A DNA stretch of 64,000 nt from Neofusicoccum parvum (taxonomy: Eukaryota; Ascomycota; Dothideomycetes; Botryosphaeriales; Botryosphaeriaceae). The DNA is taken from the NCBI GenBank assembly GCA_020912385.1, contig CP087212.1, forward strand, positions 372,001-436,000, written 5' to 3'. Shown here piece after piece: positions 22,944 through 34,211 of this stretch (positions are counted from its first letter, which is position 1; every line of letters begins with the position of its first letter). Below the pieces are notes generated by a model. That model saw only the letters and a program-made list of their open reading frames with translations, was not told the origin of the DNA and did no database searches. Both the position numbers and the translations under genes were made by a program.

Positions 22944-23955
22944 GCTCGCGGGCAGGAATGGAGGGCGGGCGAGGAATGGGCGCGAGCAGGCGGGCAGAGA
23001 GGCGGGCGAGAGGCCTGGGAGATTGAAGACAATATAGTCATTATATCAGGACTCCACGCCGCCGTCAGTGCCCGCTAAGTTCGTTTACCCGGCGGCATCG
23101 TGGCGGGCCTCGGACTTTACTGCATGCCGTCACCGCCGCTGCCTGATTGAGCAACGTATGCGATATGCGGCTGATGGCGCGCGGCGGCACGGAGCACGAT
23201 TGCGGGGATGGCCCAATTGCAAGCGATGGTGGCGGCTGTGGTCGGCGGAGACGAGCGGAGATGGCGGCTGTCACTATGAGCGGGGAAGAAGCCAGGCCAT
23301 CCATGCAGACTCGCTCTCTCCGGTTCTCGTCCGGCTGCTGCGCGCGTGCCGGCGAGCGAGCTAAGATCTGGGAGCTGGCTGTGCAGATACGAGCCGTCTC
23401 GTCCGGCGAGTCGTGTGGATTGCGAGGGGAGTTTGACGGTGCCGTTTCGGATGTGGGCGGTTCGTGCCTGAGGCGCCGGCGTCACTGCCTGGCGAGGGAA
23501 CGGGAGATCGGCGCTGCGCAACTCAACACCATCAACACCCGACTTCGCCATCGTCGCGGACACCCCCGCATCCGGGCATGCGTGCGCTGCGTAGCGACGC
23601 AATCCGGCATGCTGCGCCAAGCGGAGGGATGCGACGGCGGCGATGGCGCATCACTGCTCGACAGTCGCCCGCCTGGTCTCCAGCACGATCCGCCTGTTGA
23701 CGGCTTCCTCGTCGCCCCATCCATTATTGGTTGCCATGGGCCCGTCCGGATGGGCGAGCGCTGCTTCTGTTTAGCTTCAACCACAGAGCCTCTGTTTCTA
23801 GCGCGCTCATCGGCTGACGTCATGGAGAATCCGGACTCCCAAAACAAAGGGAGCCTCTCCTTCGAACCCCTCGAGCCTGCCATCTTCATCGATTTCTTCG
23901 AAGTTCCTATCTCCATCGAACCAATTCATCTGTCGCCTCGCCGTCTCCGTTCACA
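22944..23955. promoter_or_regulatory. Divergent promoter region, carboxylesterase / nitrate-reductase-type gene
   Basis: About 1 kb between two divergently read genes. Overlapping open frames cross it (23147-24250 plus) but have no domain and run into the start of the right-hand gene. One GATA-type element (CTATCT at 23907-23912, AGATAG on the minus strand) lies about 45 bp before the right-hand ATG. I saw no cluster of GATA sites as expected for a strongly nitrogen-repressed nitrate reductase. Confidence 0.4.
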
Positions 23956-26900
23956 ATGCCTCCAGTTGCCTGGTCCGTCGAGGTGCGGGATCACCCCGGA
24001 TCCTCCGCCGACGACATTGCCAAGGAGCCTGACTGGGATGCCCTCCGTAAACATCGCATTGGCTTCAGGGACGATCAAGACAGGGCTCCTGGAATCACCC
24101 ATCAGCACGATGAAGAAATTGAGCGAAGCGTTCGGGAGCCGAAGGACGCAAGGAGCGGCGCTCCAACCAACTTTCGGGACGTTGTGCAGAATCATAAGGT
24201 ACGAGAAACCAATGCCTGGGGACACAATGGGGCCTCTAGGCGAACAATGACTTAAGTCCGATTTCTGTTGTTCTGTCTCGGACCCCTAGCCGAGCTCCGG
24301 GTGGAAGCAAGGGGCTGATCCGTGGTAGGATTTCTACTTTCGCGCATCTGCACCTGCGAACCGCTCAACTGGGTGGCGCGACGTTCTTGACACCACCGAA
24401 GACCAGATCAAGAACTTGAAAGACTTCCCTGGAGATGTCCAAATGTGGCAGAATGGAGAACAGGAGAAAGACGTGGAAAAGCAAAGAGACAGCCAGCAAG
24501 AGCATCAGTGGAAGAGGCTACAGGGTGAGACCAAGCACCACGGTGCCTATGCAAAATTGGAAGACTCGGGCTACGATTCCGGGGTCGAACAGAGCGGACC
24601 GACCGACAAAGAAGAAACGGATCAGGAAAAGCTCCACCAGAAGTATACGCCGCAGGAGATTGCCCTCCTCAGGAATCTACAGGAAGAGCAGGAGTACATG
24701 TCTCTGCTCAGAGTCAACGATGGAAAAGGAAGCTCGCCACAGCATCATAAAAGCACACCACTATTCATCGATGAGCGAGACCAATTCACTCCGGATAACT
24801 GGCTTCCGCGATCCTCGGATCTCGTGCGTCTGACAGGCAAGCATCCCCTGAATGCCGAGGCTCATCTTTCACACCTCTTTGATGCAGGGCTCATCACACC
24901 CAACGAACTTCACTACGTCCGCAACCACGGCGCTGTCCCGCGCCTGGATTGGGAGTTTCACAAGCTGGATATCGGGGACGGGGCGCTGACCTTGTCGATG
25001 GATGAGCTGAAGAGCAAATACAGCTCCATCAACATCCCAGTGGCACTCGCATGTGCCGGTAACAGGCGCAAGGAGCTCAACATGATCAAGAAGAGCAAAG
25101 GCTTCAACTGGGGTGCTGGCGCGGTAGGCTGTGCCTATTGGAAGGGGCCGCTGCTCCGGGATGTCCTGTTCTCAGCCGGTTTCCCGCAGTCCTTAACACA
25201 GCGTGGCGGATGGCCGCGCTTCTGGGTCAACTTTGAGGGCGCGGACGAACCAAGTCAAGGGAAGTATGCGACATGTCTCCCTTACGAGTATGCCATGGAC
25301 CCAACAAACGACGTGATTCTGGCGTATGAGATGAACGATGTGCCTCTCCCTCCAGACCATGGCTACCCAGTGCGCTTGATAGTCCCTGGGCACATTGGCG
25401 GACGGTCCATCAAATGGCTCAAAAGAATATGGATCAGCAAGGAGGAAAACGATTCACATTACCACGTCTGGGATAATAGAGTTGTCCCTAGCTTCGTGAC
25501 GGAGAAGGACGGCGAATTCGCCGAGGCTCTGTTCCACCACCCGGACACCGCCTGCAACGAGCAGACTCTCAACTCTGTCATCGTCAAGCCCGCACAAGGA
25601 GAGAAAATTGCACTCACAAAGGCCCGAAGTGGCCAAAGCTATCGCATCGCGGGCTACGCGTACGATGGCGGCGGCCACGAAGTCCAGCGCGTCGAAGTGT
25701 CGCTCGACGGTGGGGAGACGTGGCTCTGCTGTATCCGCCAGTTCCCCGACTATCCCATCCGACATGGTAACAAGTTCTGGACGTGGCTCCACTGGCACGT
25801 CGACGTTGAGCTGTCGCACCTGCTCTGTGCAAAGAGCATCACGGTGCGCTGCTTCAACGTGTTCAAGTACACGCAGCCCGAAAAGCCCAGCTGGAACGTG
25901 TTGGGCATGATGAACAATAGTTGGTATGTCGTCCATCCTAGCATTGTGGACGGCGAGGATTCGGACGCGCCATCGATTTCGTTCAAGCACCCGGTTGAGC
26001 CTGGCACTGGAAAGGGTGGCTGGATGAAGTCGAGTGTGGACAACCAGCTCGAAAAAGCCAAACAGGAAGCCGGTACGCCGCAGAAGCAGTTCACAAGGCA
26101 GGAGATCGAGAAGCATGACAGGGAAGACGACTGCTGGATTGTCGTTGATGGGAAAGTGTACGATGTCACGAGTGTTCTTTCCTGGCACCCAGGCGGCAAA
26201 GCAGCAGTGCTGGGCCATGGTGGCAAAGTTCACCAGGAGACAAGCGATGAATTTGAAAGCATCCACGATGCATTCGCTTACCGGAAGCTGAGAGGTAAGC
26301 CAGGTAACAACACATTAGAACCCCATCTCACACAGACCACAGAATGCATTCTCGGAGTCGTGACCCCAAAGGCCGCCAACTTCATCAAGCAAACCGCCAC
26401 CACCACCGCCTTAGCCCAGACCTCCCCGTCCGCCTCCCCGGACCAACTCACCCTGCACCCCCACCACTGGGTCCCGGTCCGCCTTCTCGCGCGGCACGAA
26501 ACCTCCCCGGACACGCACACCTACACCTTCAGCCTGCCGGCCGGCCAGCCCGTCCTCGGCCTCGCTACCTGCCAGCACCTGCAGCTGGGTCTGCACCTAC
26601 GCGACCGCATGCTGATCCGCAGCTACACGCCGACGCGGCCGCTCCTGCCCGCGCCCAAGCACCACCACACCTCCCACCCCGCCCCCCGCCGCGACAGCCT
26701 GACGCCCTACCCGCGCGACGGCGACGGCACCTTCGACCTCACGGTGCGCACGGCCCGCGCCGGCGCGCTGACGCCACTGCTGGCCGCGCTGCCGGTCGGC
26801 GCGACGGTCGACGTGCGCGGGCCGCGCGGCGCGCTCGCGTACCACGGGTGCGGCCAGTTCGGCATCGACGGGACGCGGCGGCACTTCTCGCGCGTGTCGC

Positions 26901-27288
26901 TGGTGCTGGGCGGGGCGGCGGGCGCGGCGGCAGGGTTCGCGCTGGTGGCGCGCGTGCTGCTGGCCGCGGACCCGACGGAGCTGGCGGCGGTGCTGGTGGA
27001 GGGCGGGGAGGTGATGCTGGGGGAGGAGTGGGCGGCGTTCGAGCGCGAGGGGTGCGGGCAGCTGCGGGTGAGGCGGGCGGAGGGGGGTGGGGCGGAGGTG
27101 CTGCGGGAGGGCTTGTTCGCGCCGGCGGAGGGGAGCGTGGTGCTGCTGTGCGGGCCGGAGCGGATGGTGATGCGCGAGGCGGTGCCGGCGCTGAGGGGTG
27201 AGTTGGTCCTGCTGCTGGGCGAGGTTGTTGCTGACGCGTGCGCGCAGAGTGGGGGTACGTCGAGGGGGAGAATATGTTTGGGCTCTGA
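23956..27288 (+). CDS. Nitrate-reductase-type molybdo-haem-flavoprotein with a degenerate nucleotide-binding end
   Basis: Four exons (23956-24198, 24329-26294, 26343-27197, 27248-27288) give 1034 residues. Domains in order: a long polar N-terminus ending WRDVLDTTEDQIKN; a molybdopterin domain with LACAGNRRKE (Mo-ligand Cys near residue 323) and GGRSIKWLKR; a dimerisation domain ending SWNVLGMMNNSWY; a cytochrome b5 domain with SWHPGG (near residue 700) and FESIHD; an FAD domain with RSYTPTRP (near residue 827); and an NAD(P)H domain ending VLLCGPERM and WGYVEGENMFGL. The 48-nt intron 2 is a multiple of three and easily missed; removing it joins YRKLR to ECILGVV. The usual GGxGxTP loop is replaced by GGAAGAAAG and the following Asp/Asn-rich segment is lost. 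The last 900 nt are far more GC-rich than the rest. No nitrate transporter or nitrite reductase is adjacent. The enzyme class is clear; full nitrate reductase activity is uncertain. Confidence 0.85.
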
Positions 27289-29543
27289 GGGGGGAGGGGG
27301 AGGGGGAGGTGCGGTGCGCGAATCTGGTCGGTGTTTTGGGAGAGGTGTGGCGGCTGGCGCGGTGCTTGAGCTGGCCGCATTTGGATCAGCAGCAGTGAGC
27401 CCCCGATTAATTTGCAAGTCTATTACATCTAGATGCACGGGATCCCCAAAGAGGTGGGCGGGCGAGGATTGTGTTGGCAGCTTATATTTGATCCCAATTA
27501 CAGGGCGCTGGCGGATGTTCAGTGTGAAGCAACGTGTCTCGCGCCTTGCTCTTTCCTTTTGCTCAGCGTTGATGGCTGTGACCGGGCTACTGGGCCCGAG
27601 CGACACTCCAGGCACTCCAACAGTCAACAAGTCCGGCGAGTCAAGACTCGAGATGTTTCACAAGCAGGCCGAAAAACAAGACTTCCAACGGTGATGCAGA
27701 CTTGCTTTGTTCAGGCCTCCACCTCCACAGATCACGGCCGTCAGATCGGGCGATGGGAAAAGCAGCAGCACATGCAGACTGAGGTGAGCATGCACAGTGA
27801 CCTCGACGGGCCGTGAGACTCCCAGGGACAGCAGGGCGTCTTATAGTGGTTGACATGCTCTCCCCGTCCTCGAGCTTCGTATCCCACGCACCCGCCACCG
27901 GCAGTGGTCTGATCACTGCGTTTTGCCCAAACCGCGCCGACCCAAGCACCTGTGTAGTGCGACAAAGCACTGGGCGCGTGAAGCCACTATATGCGACACC
28001 CATTGCACTCGGCACTTGCGCAGGCGATGGAAACCGAGATGCAGTGCGCGTTCGCGTTCGCGTCACCACCGAACGGCCTTCTCGAAGGCTCTTCGGATCT
28101 GGCAGCGCGCGTAGATCACGCATTAGCCGCATTGCTCGACTCCGTTGTCGTGCAGCGCGCCCTTTAGCCGTCCTCAGCCGGGCACCCGAGAGAGACGGCG
28201 CGGGTCTGGTGAGGACGTTAGCGGCAGCGCGTGGAATCTCTGGAGGTGCAGAGGGCGGACGGCCATTGGTGGAGGGGCGCGGCACCGTCGACGCGGGTTG
28301 GTGGTCGGGGCCTCCGGGCGAGCGCCACGAGCATCTGGGGGCCGCCCGGCGATCCTCCCCCCACCGCATCTGCCGCGGCGACGGCGACGACGACGACGAC
28401 CACCACGCCGGGTTCCTTGAATTCTCGACCGCGACACTCTCCTCGATGACGAGTGCCGCCCTCCTCGCGGCCTGGAAGCTCCCGCTCCGTGCCGCCCATG
28501 GCTTCGCCCGAGGCTCTGAGCCCTGGCAGGCTCTCGGCACTGGCGTCGACTCCGCAAGCCCCTCCTCTCTGCCCTGTGGCCCAGCCAGCGCGGCGCAAAG
28601 TGCCTAGGCAAGCGGAGAGCAGACGACAGGACCGCAGAGCGTGACGGTGCGCCCGCCGCATGGCACCTGCTGTTCACGGCAAAGTGCCGGCCGTGGTGGC
28701 TGGCGGACGACGAGCAGCTGGCCGTCAGCCCTGCCCGTTAGCGAAGGGAAGCTGGATTGCGCCACCGGCACAGCCTATCTCGCTGATCGCGCTGCCTTGT
28801 GGGTCTTCAGCGCACCACGCGGCAAACACAAGTGGGCTGAACCGGTTCGGCGGAAAAAGGGGCTGTGATGCGAGACAGGTACCATCTCTGCCGCAATTCG
28901 CTCATGCGCTGCGCATGTGGGCTCGGCCTTTACCCGCCAGGCCGGGTGGACGACGTGAGGTCAGACGGGACAAGCCGGGGCGCGCGCCTGGGACGCAGAG
29001 CAAAAGCAAAACACGCGTACCTGACTGGGAGGCCGCTGGCGCGAGCTTAAATAACGAACTCCGAAACGAGTAGCCCTCCTCCGTGCCGCCTGAAACCCAT
29101 GGGATCGACCGTCCAGCCCCGCCGCCTGCACAGGCAAAGAAGACATCCGTTCGCTTACTCCTTCAAGGATCGTTGCCCTTGCCCGAAAAGGACAGTGCAC
29201 CTCTTTCGCGCCCGTCTTGGACACGAGCGCGAGACGTGCTACTGTTAAGTCCGCCGGCGATGGAGGGGGCAAGGTGGTCGCTCACCTTCGTCGCGCCACC
29301 ACCACGATAGTTTTAACAAGGGAGTCCGCCGTCCCACCACTCCCGCCTGGCCTCCCGCCGGTCTTGTCTCCACTGTTCTTTCGTTTCCAGTGTCCGCTCT
29401 TTGCTTTACATGCTAGTCTTTCCCTTCGGAATCCGGTAGCTCTCAACTCAACCCGTGGAGCCGGAGCCGTCGCGCGTGATCCTCATGAGTCCCATCAGAC
29501 CGTAGGAATCGTGCTTCTACTGGGACTCCGGGACAACGAAAAG
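27289..29543. other. Intergenic region, partly GC-rich, no gene recognised
   Basis: Open frames on both strands (for example 27641-28540 minus, 27813-28607 plus) are low-complexity and overlap one another. No domain, signal peptide or splice pattern supports a gene. A GAC/ACC triplet run lies near 28385-28410. Confidence 0.4.
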
Positions 29544-31347
29544 ATGCCGGGCGGCCTTCACCCGCCGCTGGAACTCGTTCTGGCCTGGCAGACAGACGCC
29601 TTCCCTCATGGAATCCGCAGAGGACCCACGCTGGCCGTAGTGGTTGCTGTCATGTTCTTCCTGACCTTGTTCATCGTCTGCGGGAGGCTGTATGCACGAG
29701 TGTTCGTTCAGCGCAATGCTGGATTGGACGATCTGCTTATCGCCCTTGCTATGGTACGGCTTGCTCTTCGAGGGTGGCGCGAATTTATGTGCTGACTCGC
29801 GCAGATTCCGACGACAGGGCTAGCAGTATCAATAGGACTGGGTAAGCGGTTTCTTCCTTCATATTCCCAAGCTTGGCAGCAGTTAACACCGTGCAAAGCG
29901 GACAGGATATACGGGTTCGACCGGTAAGCACCAACACTTCATCACGACCTCTCAGCTACCCTTCTGACACAAGGATAGACACATCTGGGACACAACAGCA
30001 GAGTTAGGAGTCAAAGGCCGAGAGGTACATCCAGACCAAGAACACCCCGCCAAACACCACCACCCTGACAGCTCCTCATAGATCACTTTCGCCATCTCCG
30101 GCTTCTACATCATCAGCACCGGCCTGACCAAAATTTCCATTCTCTGCTTCTACCGCCGCATGGCCACCAACACAATTGAGCGATGGTTCCTCTGGACTGT
30201 CTGGGCCAGCATCGCCTTCGTCGTCGGCTACATGATCACCTTCATCTTGACGCTCTGCCTGGGTTGCAAGCCCATCGACTCCTTCTGGATGCAGGTCGAC
30301 CCTATCTGGGCCGAGACGCACGAGTGGCACTGCTTCGATGAGGGCGCCAACATCCTGGCCGCCAGCATCATCAGCGTGGTGCAAGATTTCATGGCATGCG
30401 GGCTACCGCTACTGCTATTCCGGAAGCTCCAGATCCCGCGGCGGCAGAAGATCGTCCTGGGCGGCGTATTTGGCGTCGGCTTGTTGTAAGTGTTTCGACC
30501 CAAAAGCCTAAAAAAAAACCGCGCCGGCACCGCACCAACAAAAACACAAATATCCCCGACCCCTTCTTCCCCGCCCTCTCCCCACAAACCAAAATCTTAC
30601 ACCCTCCACCACCGGGGCTTTTCCCTCTCTCACCACCACCACTACCACCTCAGACAAAGACTGACCGCGCGGCGCACAACGCACAGCCTCTGCGTCACCG
30701 GCATCCTCCGCATCATCTACATCCACGCGCTCTTCTACACCACCTACGACGTGCCCTGGGCAGCCGGCCCGGTGTGGACGTGGACGGCGGTGGAGGCGCA
30801 CATGGCCATCATCTGCGCGTCGGCGCCGGGGCTGAAGCTCTTCTTCCGCAAGATGCTGGCCGCGACGGGCTACGCGACGGGGTCGCGGGGCACGTACCGA
30901 AAAGGCACGCGCGGCAGGGGGAAAGGGGGACTCGCGGGCAACACGAGCTTCGCGTGCGCGGGCGAGCAGGCCAGCCTCAGCCGCCAGCGCGAGTACGAGC
31001 TGGAGAGCTGGCGCGGCGCGCGCGTGTATAGGGAGGCGCAGCGGCAGAGGGAGGGCGGGGCGGGCGTCGAGCGGATGGGGAGCTTGAGGGGGACGAGCGA
31101 GGCGCGGGTCGAGAGGGGGTCGTGGTTCGGGGAGGAGGGGAGGAGGGGGCGGGACGGCGTGGGCGGGGTGGAGGGCGCGTGGGATCTGGAGGGGGGGATC
31201 AAGGTTGCGCGGAGGGTGGACGTCACGGTCACGGATGTGAGGGATGAGGCGGAGTTCTCGGGGCTGGAGGATGAGGGGAAGGAGGGGTCGGCGAGGAGCT
31301 CGTCTGAGACGAAGCTGGTGAAGGGGGGTGGGAGGATGTGGTCGTGA
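29544..31347 (+). CDS. Rhodopsin-like (SAT4/PTH11-type) integral membrane protein, second copy
   Basis: Six exons (29544-29753, 29805-29841, 29899-29923, 29979-30024, 30082-30485, 30687-31347) give 460 residues. The spliced protein reads LVVAVMFFLTLFIVCGRLYAR (helix 1), AGLDDLLIALAM, GLADRIYGFDRHIWD across three small exons, ITFAISGFYIISTGLTKIS, CKPIDSFWMQ, and VTGILRIIYIHALFY before the last helix. This is the seven-helix fungal rhodopsin domain with the characteristic DDLLI and HIWD motifs. The C-terminal 170 residues are cytoplasmic-looking, Arg/Gly/Glu-rich and probably disordered. The 25-nt exon 3 is the least certain part of the model; it was chosen because it restores YGFDRHIWD in frame. 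Role: probably a receptor or sensor, ligand unknown. Confidence 0.82.
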
Positions 31348-32828
31348 TGGCTTTTTAAGTTTTGACTTGGTGTTGCGAGGCGAGGCGGGTGGTTGTGCGG
31401 CACATAATTGGCGTTGGCGGGGTGTTTGGGGTTCTCTTTGGAATCGGGATTGGACGCTGGTCTGATGGAATGGCATGGGAACGGTCGGGGCTATGTCAGG
31501 GGCGCTCTATACCAAAGTCTTGTATTGTTATCTTTTCGCATACGTTCCGGGAGGCAAGCGTCTAGAATGAGCATCAACAACGGTAACCTTGTCAACTTAA
31601 TCCGGCACTTCATTCAGCCATCTTTCCCGCATGTGCCACGAGCCGCAGCAGCCGCTCCCATTTCCCCAACCACACCACCCTCTTTCCCCCAACGTCCCTG
31701 CACCTTCGACCCTGCCGCAAAACCTGCGATCGCTCCACCTCACCCGCAGAACCGAGCCACAGCAGCCCCGCAACGGGCAAGCAGAAGTCGACGGTGGCGG
31801 CCGCTCCCCCTGCACCCGAGACAGCGCGCGTCGGACGCCAGCACCGCACCGCGTCGAACACCGCCCGACGCGGCACTCCGCCCGCCCCCCCTTCCTCCGC
31901 GAATGAAGGGCGATCCCGCGGCGGGAGCATAAAACGCATAAATCCAACGTCCGCCCTTCAATGCCGTTCATGCGGCCTCCTCGCCTTCGAGGCGTCGGCT
32001 GCAGCCCAGCCCTTTCCTCGCACAACGCAACGCGTCGACCGCGATCGCAACACCGTTGCCCCGACGTGAGGCGTGGTCCGGCGCGGGAGTGCGGGCGTGT
32101 GGTTGGGGGTGGACGTCCGCCCGGGTGGTAGCTTTGCGGCGGAGCGGGACGGGTGGGTCGGCGGCTCGGGGGTTGGGGAAAGTTAAAAGGGCGGAAGGTT
32201 GGGCCGGCGGTTGCGTGATCTACTACGTGGGTAGGTGTGGACTGTTCGTCGCTGATGCGTCGGCTCAGCTGATTGATGGTGTGGTGGGCAGTGGATTGCA
32301 GTAAAATCCTCGTCCAGTGCATGTAGGAGCGATGGACGGATCGCGTTGGAAGATGGGTTCTGATGTGATTTGCAGGTTTACTATTCGGTCGGACGGCTCT
32401 TATGCTCAGATATCGCATCCGGTCATACGAAGTACATTGAACCTAAGATATGCTACAGCGTGGAGCCCTAAGGCTTGTCAGTTGTTGTACTTCTTGAGAA
32501 GTCTCGGCCCCAAATATTATACGCGTTACCACTTTTCGCAGCCAGCGTCGAGAATCCAACAGCCGAGAAAATATAGCCATTGGACACAGCTTATCTAGCC
32601 TCGAAGGACGCGGACCTGCAGCATGTTCGGGATAACAACGGGCAGCAGCATTCCGCCAAAGGGCATGGGTTGCCATCGCATGTCACATGTCTTATGGCCC
32701 TTCGGGTGCTACTTCCGGGTTCATTATGCCAGGAACTCACGCCAATACTCTGGAAGAGAATAGACCTATCTACTAATTCCCCGTTATACGCAAGAAATGA
32801 CCGTCCGGACCATCTGGAGAAATAATGG

Positions 32829-32864
32829 TCGGAATGCGACACCGATGTCGGTGCGCCCTGCCGA
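32829..32864. promoter_or_regulatory. Two adjacent TCGG-N9-CCGA palindromes upstream of the aldolase gene
   Basis: TCGG at 32829-32832 pairs with CCGA at 32842-32845, and TCGG at 32848-32851 pairs with CCGA at 32861-32864, each with nine bases between CGG and CCG. They are candidate binding sites for a Zn2Cys6 dimer, with spacing one base longer than the other cluster sites. Confidence 0.4.
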
Positions 32865-32900
32865 TGCTGTCTGCCCAATAGGGTACCGTTCCGATCATCT

Positions 32901-32914
32901 CGGGCATGCTCCCG
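32901..32914. promoter_or_regulatory. CGG-N8-CCG site upstream of the aldolase gene
   Basis: CGGGCATGCTCCCG, flanked by T and A so that it reads TCGG-N8-CCGA. It lies 293 bp before the aldolase ATG. Confidence 0.5.
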
Positions 32915-33206
32915 ACCCCCAACCACCCGAACTGTCAACACCGGCCATGAATTGGAGAAATACCAATCAAATGCATTCATTTTTGTCTTCACAACGCCCA
33001 CGGCACCCGATCCGTGGGAAGTACCTCCCATTGGCACTGCACGCACGTCCGGGCAGCGTTGGCAGATAGATAGATCTATTGCATAAGTAAAGTCATGGAG
33101 GTTAAGGCGGTGTTTGACTTCCTATCCAGCCTTCATTCATCAGTTCCTTCCACTGGAACAGCACACCACCTACAACATCAGAAAACCAGATAGCAGCCTA
33201 TCCACA

Positions 33207-34211
33207 ATGGGATCGCCGCGTCCCCGTCAACCCCACGTCCCGCCGTCAGGCATCTGGTGCCCAGCCGTCACCTTCTTCGACCACGCCACCGACTCGCTCG
33301 ACCTGGCCGCGCAATCCCAATACTTCTCCTACCTCTCCAAATCCGGGCTGACCGGCATCGTGGCGCTGGGCACGAACTCAGAAGCCATGCTGCTCACGCG
33401 CGACGAGCGGCGGCAGACGATCGCAGCCGCGCGCGCCGCCGTCGGGCCCAGCTACCCCATCATGGCGGGCGTGGGCGCGCACTCGACCAAGCAGGCGCTC
33501 GAGCTCGCGCGCGACGCGGCCGCCGCCGGCGCCGACTACCTGCTGGTGCTGCCGCCGGCGTACTTCGGCAAAGCCACGAGCATGGCGGTGGTGCGGCGCT
33601 TCTTCGTCGAGGTGGCCGCGCGCTCGCCCGTGCCGGTCGTCATCTACAACTTCCCGGGCGTGTGCAACGGCGTGGACATCGACTCGGACACCATGGTCGC
33701 CATCGTGCGCGAGTCGGCCGGCGCCACCGGCCGCTCGAACGTCGTCGGCGTGAAGCTGACGTGCGCGTCCGTCGGCAAGATCACCCGGCTGGCCGCGACG
33801 TTCGCGCCCGCCGAGTTCGCCGTGTTCGGCGGCCAGGCCGACTTCCTGGTCGGCGGGCTGGCGGCTGGCAGCGCGGGCTGCATCGGCGCGTTCGCGAACG
33901 CCTTCCCCAAGACCACGGCTACCATCTACGAGCTGTACGCGCAGGGCCGCGTCGAGGAGGCCATGCGGCTGCACAGGAAGGCCGCGCTGGCGGAGAGCCC
34001 GATCAAGAACGGCATCGCCCCGACTAAGTACGCCGCAGCGGTCCACTCGGCGAGGTGGGCGGGCATCGAGGGCGCGGAGGAGAAGTTGAGGCCCAGGCAT
34101 CCGTACGGCGGTCTGGATGAGGCTGCTAAGAAGGTTGTTAGGGAGACGATGGCGGAGGTGGCGGAGATTGAGCTGGCGTTGTACGGAAAGGCGAGCAATG
34201 CCCGCTTGTAG
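33207..34211 (+). CDS. DapA-family aldolase, 4-hydroxy-2-oxoglutarate aldolase-like
   Basis: A single exon of 334 residues; start CACAATGGGATCG. TIM-barrel marks of the dihydrodipicolinate synthase/N-acetylneuraminate lyase family are GIVALGTNSEAMLLTRDER, VLPPAYFGK, VIYNFPGVCNG (with the active-site Tyr) and VVGVKLTCAS (with the Schiff-base Lys). In fungi this family includes L-threo-3-deoxyhexulosonate aldolase of galacturonate breakdown and proteins like animal HOGA1, which splits 4-hydroxy-2-oxoglutarate into pyruvate and glyoxylate. The neighbours (proline dehydrogenase, P5C dehydrogenase, aminotransferase) favour the HOGA1 reading, and no galacturonate gene is nearby; this is inference. 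No mitochondrial presequence is visible. Three TCGG...CCGA elements lie upstream. Confidence 0.88.
   Translation: MGSPRPRQPHVPPSGIWCPAVTFFDHATDSLDLAAQSQYFSYLSKSGLTGIVALGTNSEAMLLTRDERRQTIAAARAAVGPSYPIMAGVGAHSTKQALELARDAAAAGADYLLVLPPAYFGKATSMAVVRRFFVEVAARSPVPVVIYNFPGVCNGVDIDSDTMVAIVRESAGATGRSNVVGVKLTCASVGKITRLAATFAPAEFAVFGGQADFLVGGLAAGSAGCIGAFANAFPKTTATIYELYAQGRVEEAMRLHRKAALAESPIKNGIAPTKYAAAVHSARWAGIEGAEEKLRPRHPYGGLDEAAKKVVRETMAEVAEIELALYGKASNARL

Larger units (their letters stand above)
31348..33206. other. Intergenic region; promoter of the hydroxyproline-type cluster at its right end
   Basis: The left part (31.6-32.3 kb) has overlapping GC-rich open frames on both strands without domains. 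The right part is the upstream region of the aldolase gene and holds three TCGG...CCGA palindromes (listed separately). No RNA gene recognised. Confidence 0.45.

Noticed and set aside
23147..24250. Plus-strand frame of 367 codons upstream of the nitrate-reductase-type gene
   Set aside because: Low-complexity translation with no domain; it overlaps the supported first exon of the real gene in another frame.
27289..27694. Continuation of the nitrate-reductase-type frame past 27288
   Set aside because: A GTGAGT...GCGCAG intron at 27198-27247 restores the family C-terminus (WGYVEGENMFGL, stop). The longer reading is Gly-rich noise.
27641..28607. Pair of overlapping frames (299 codons minus, 264 codons plus)
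   Set aside because: Both are low-complexity products of GC-rich sequence with no recognisable feature.
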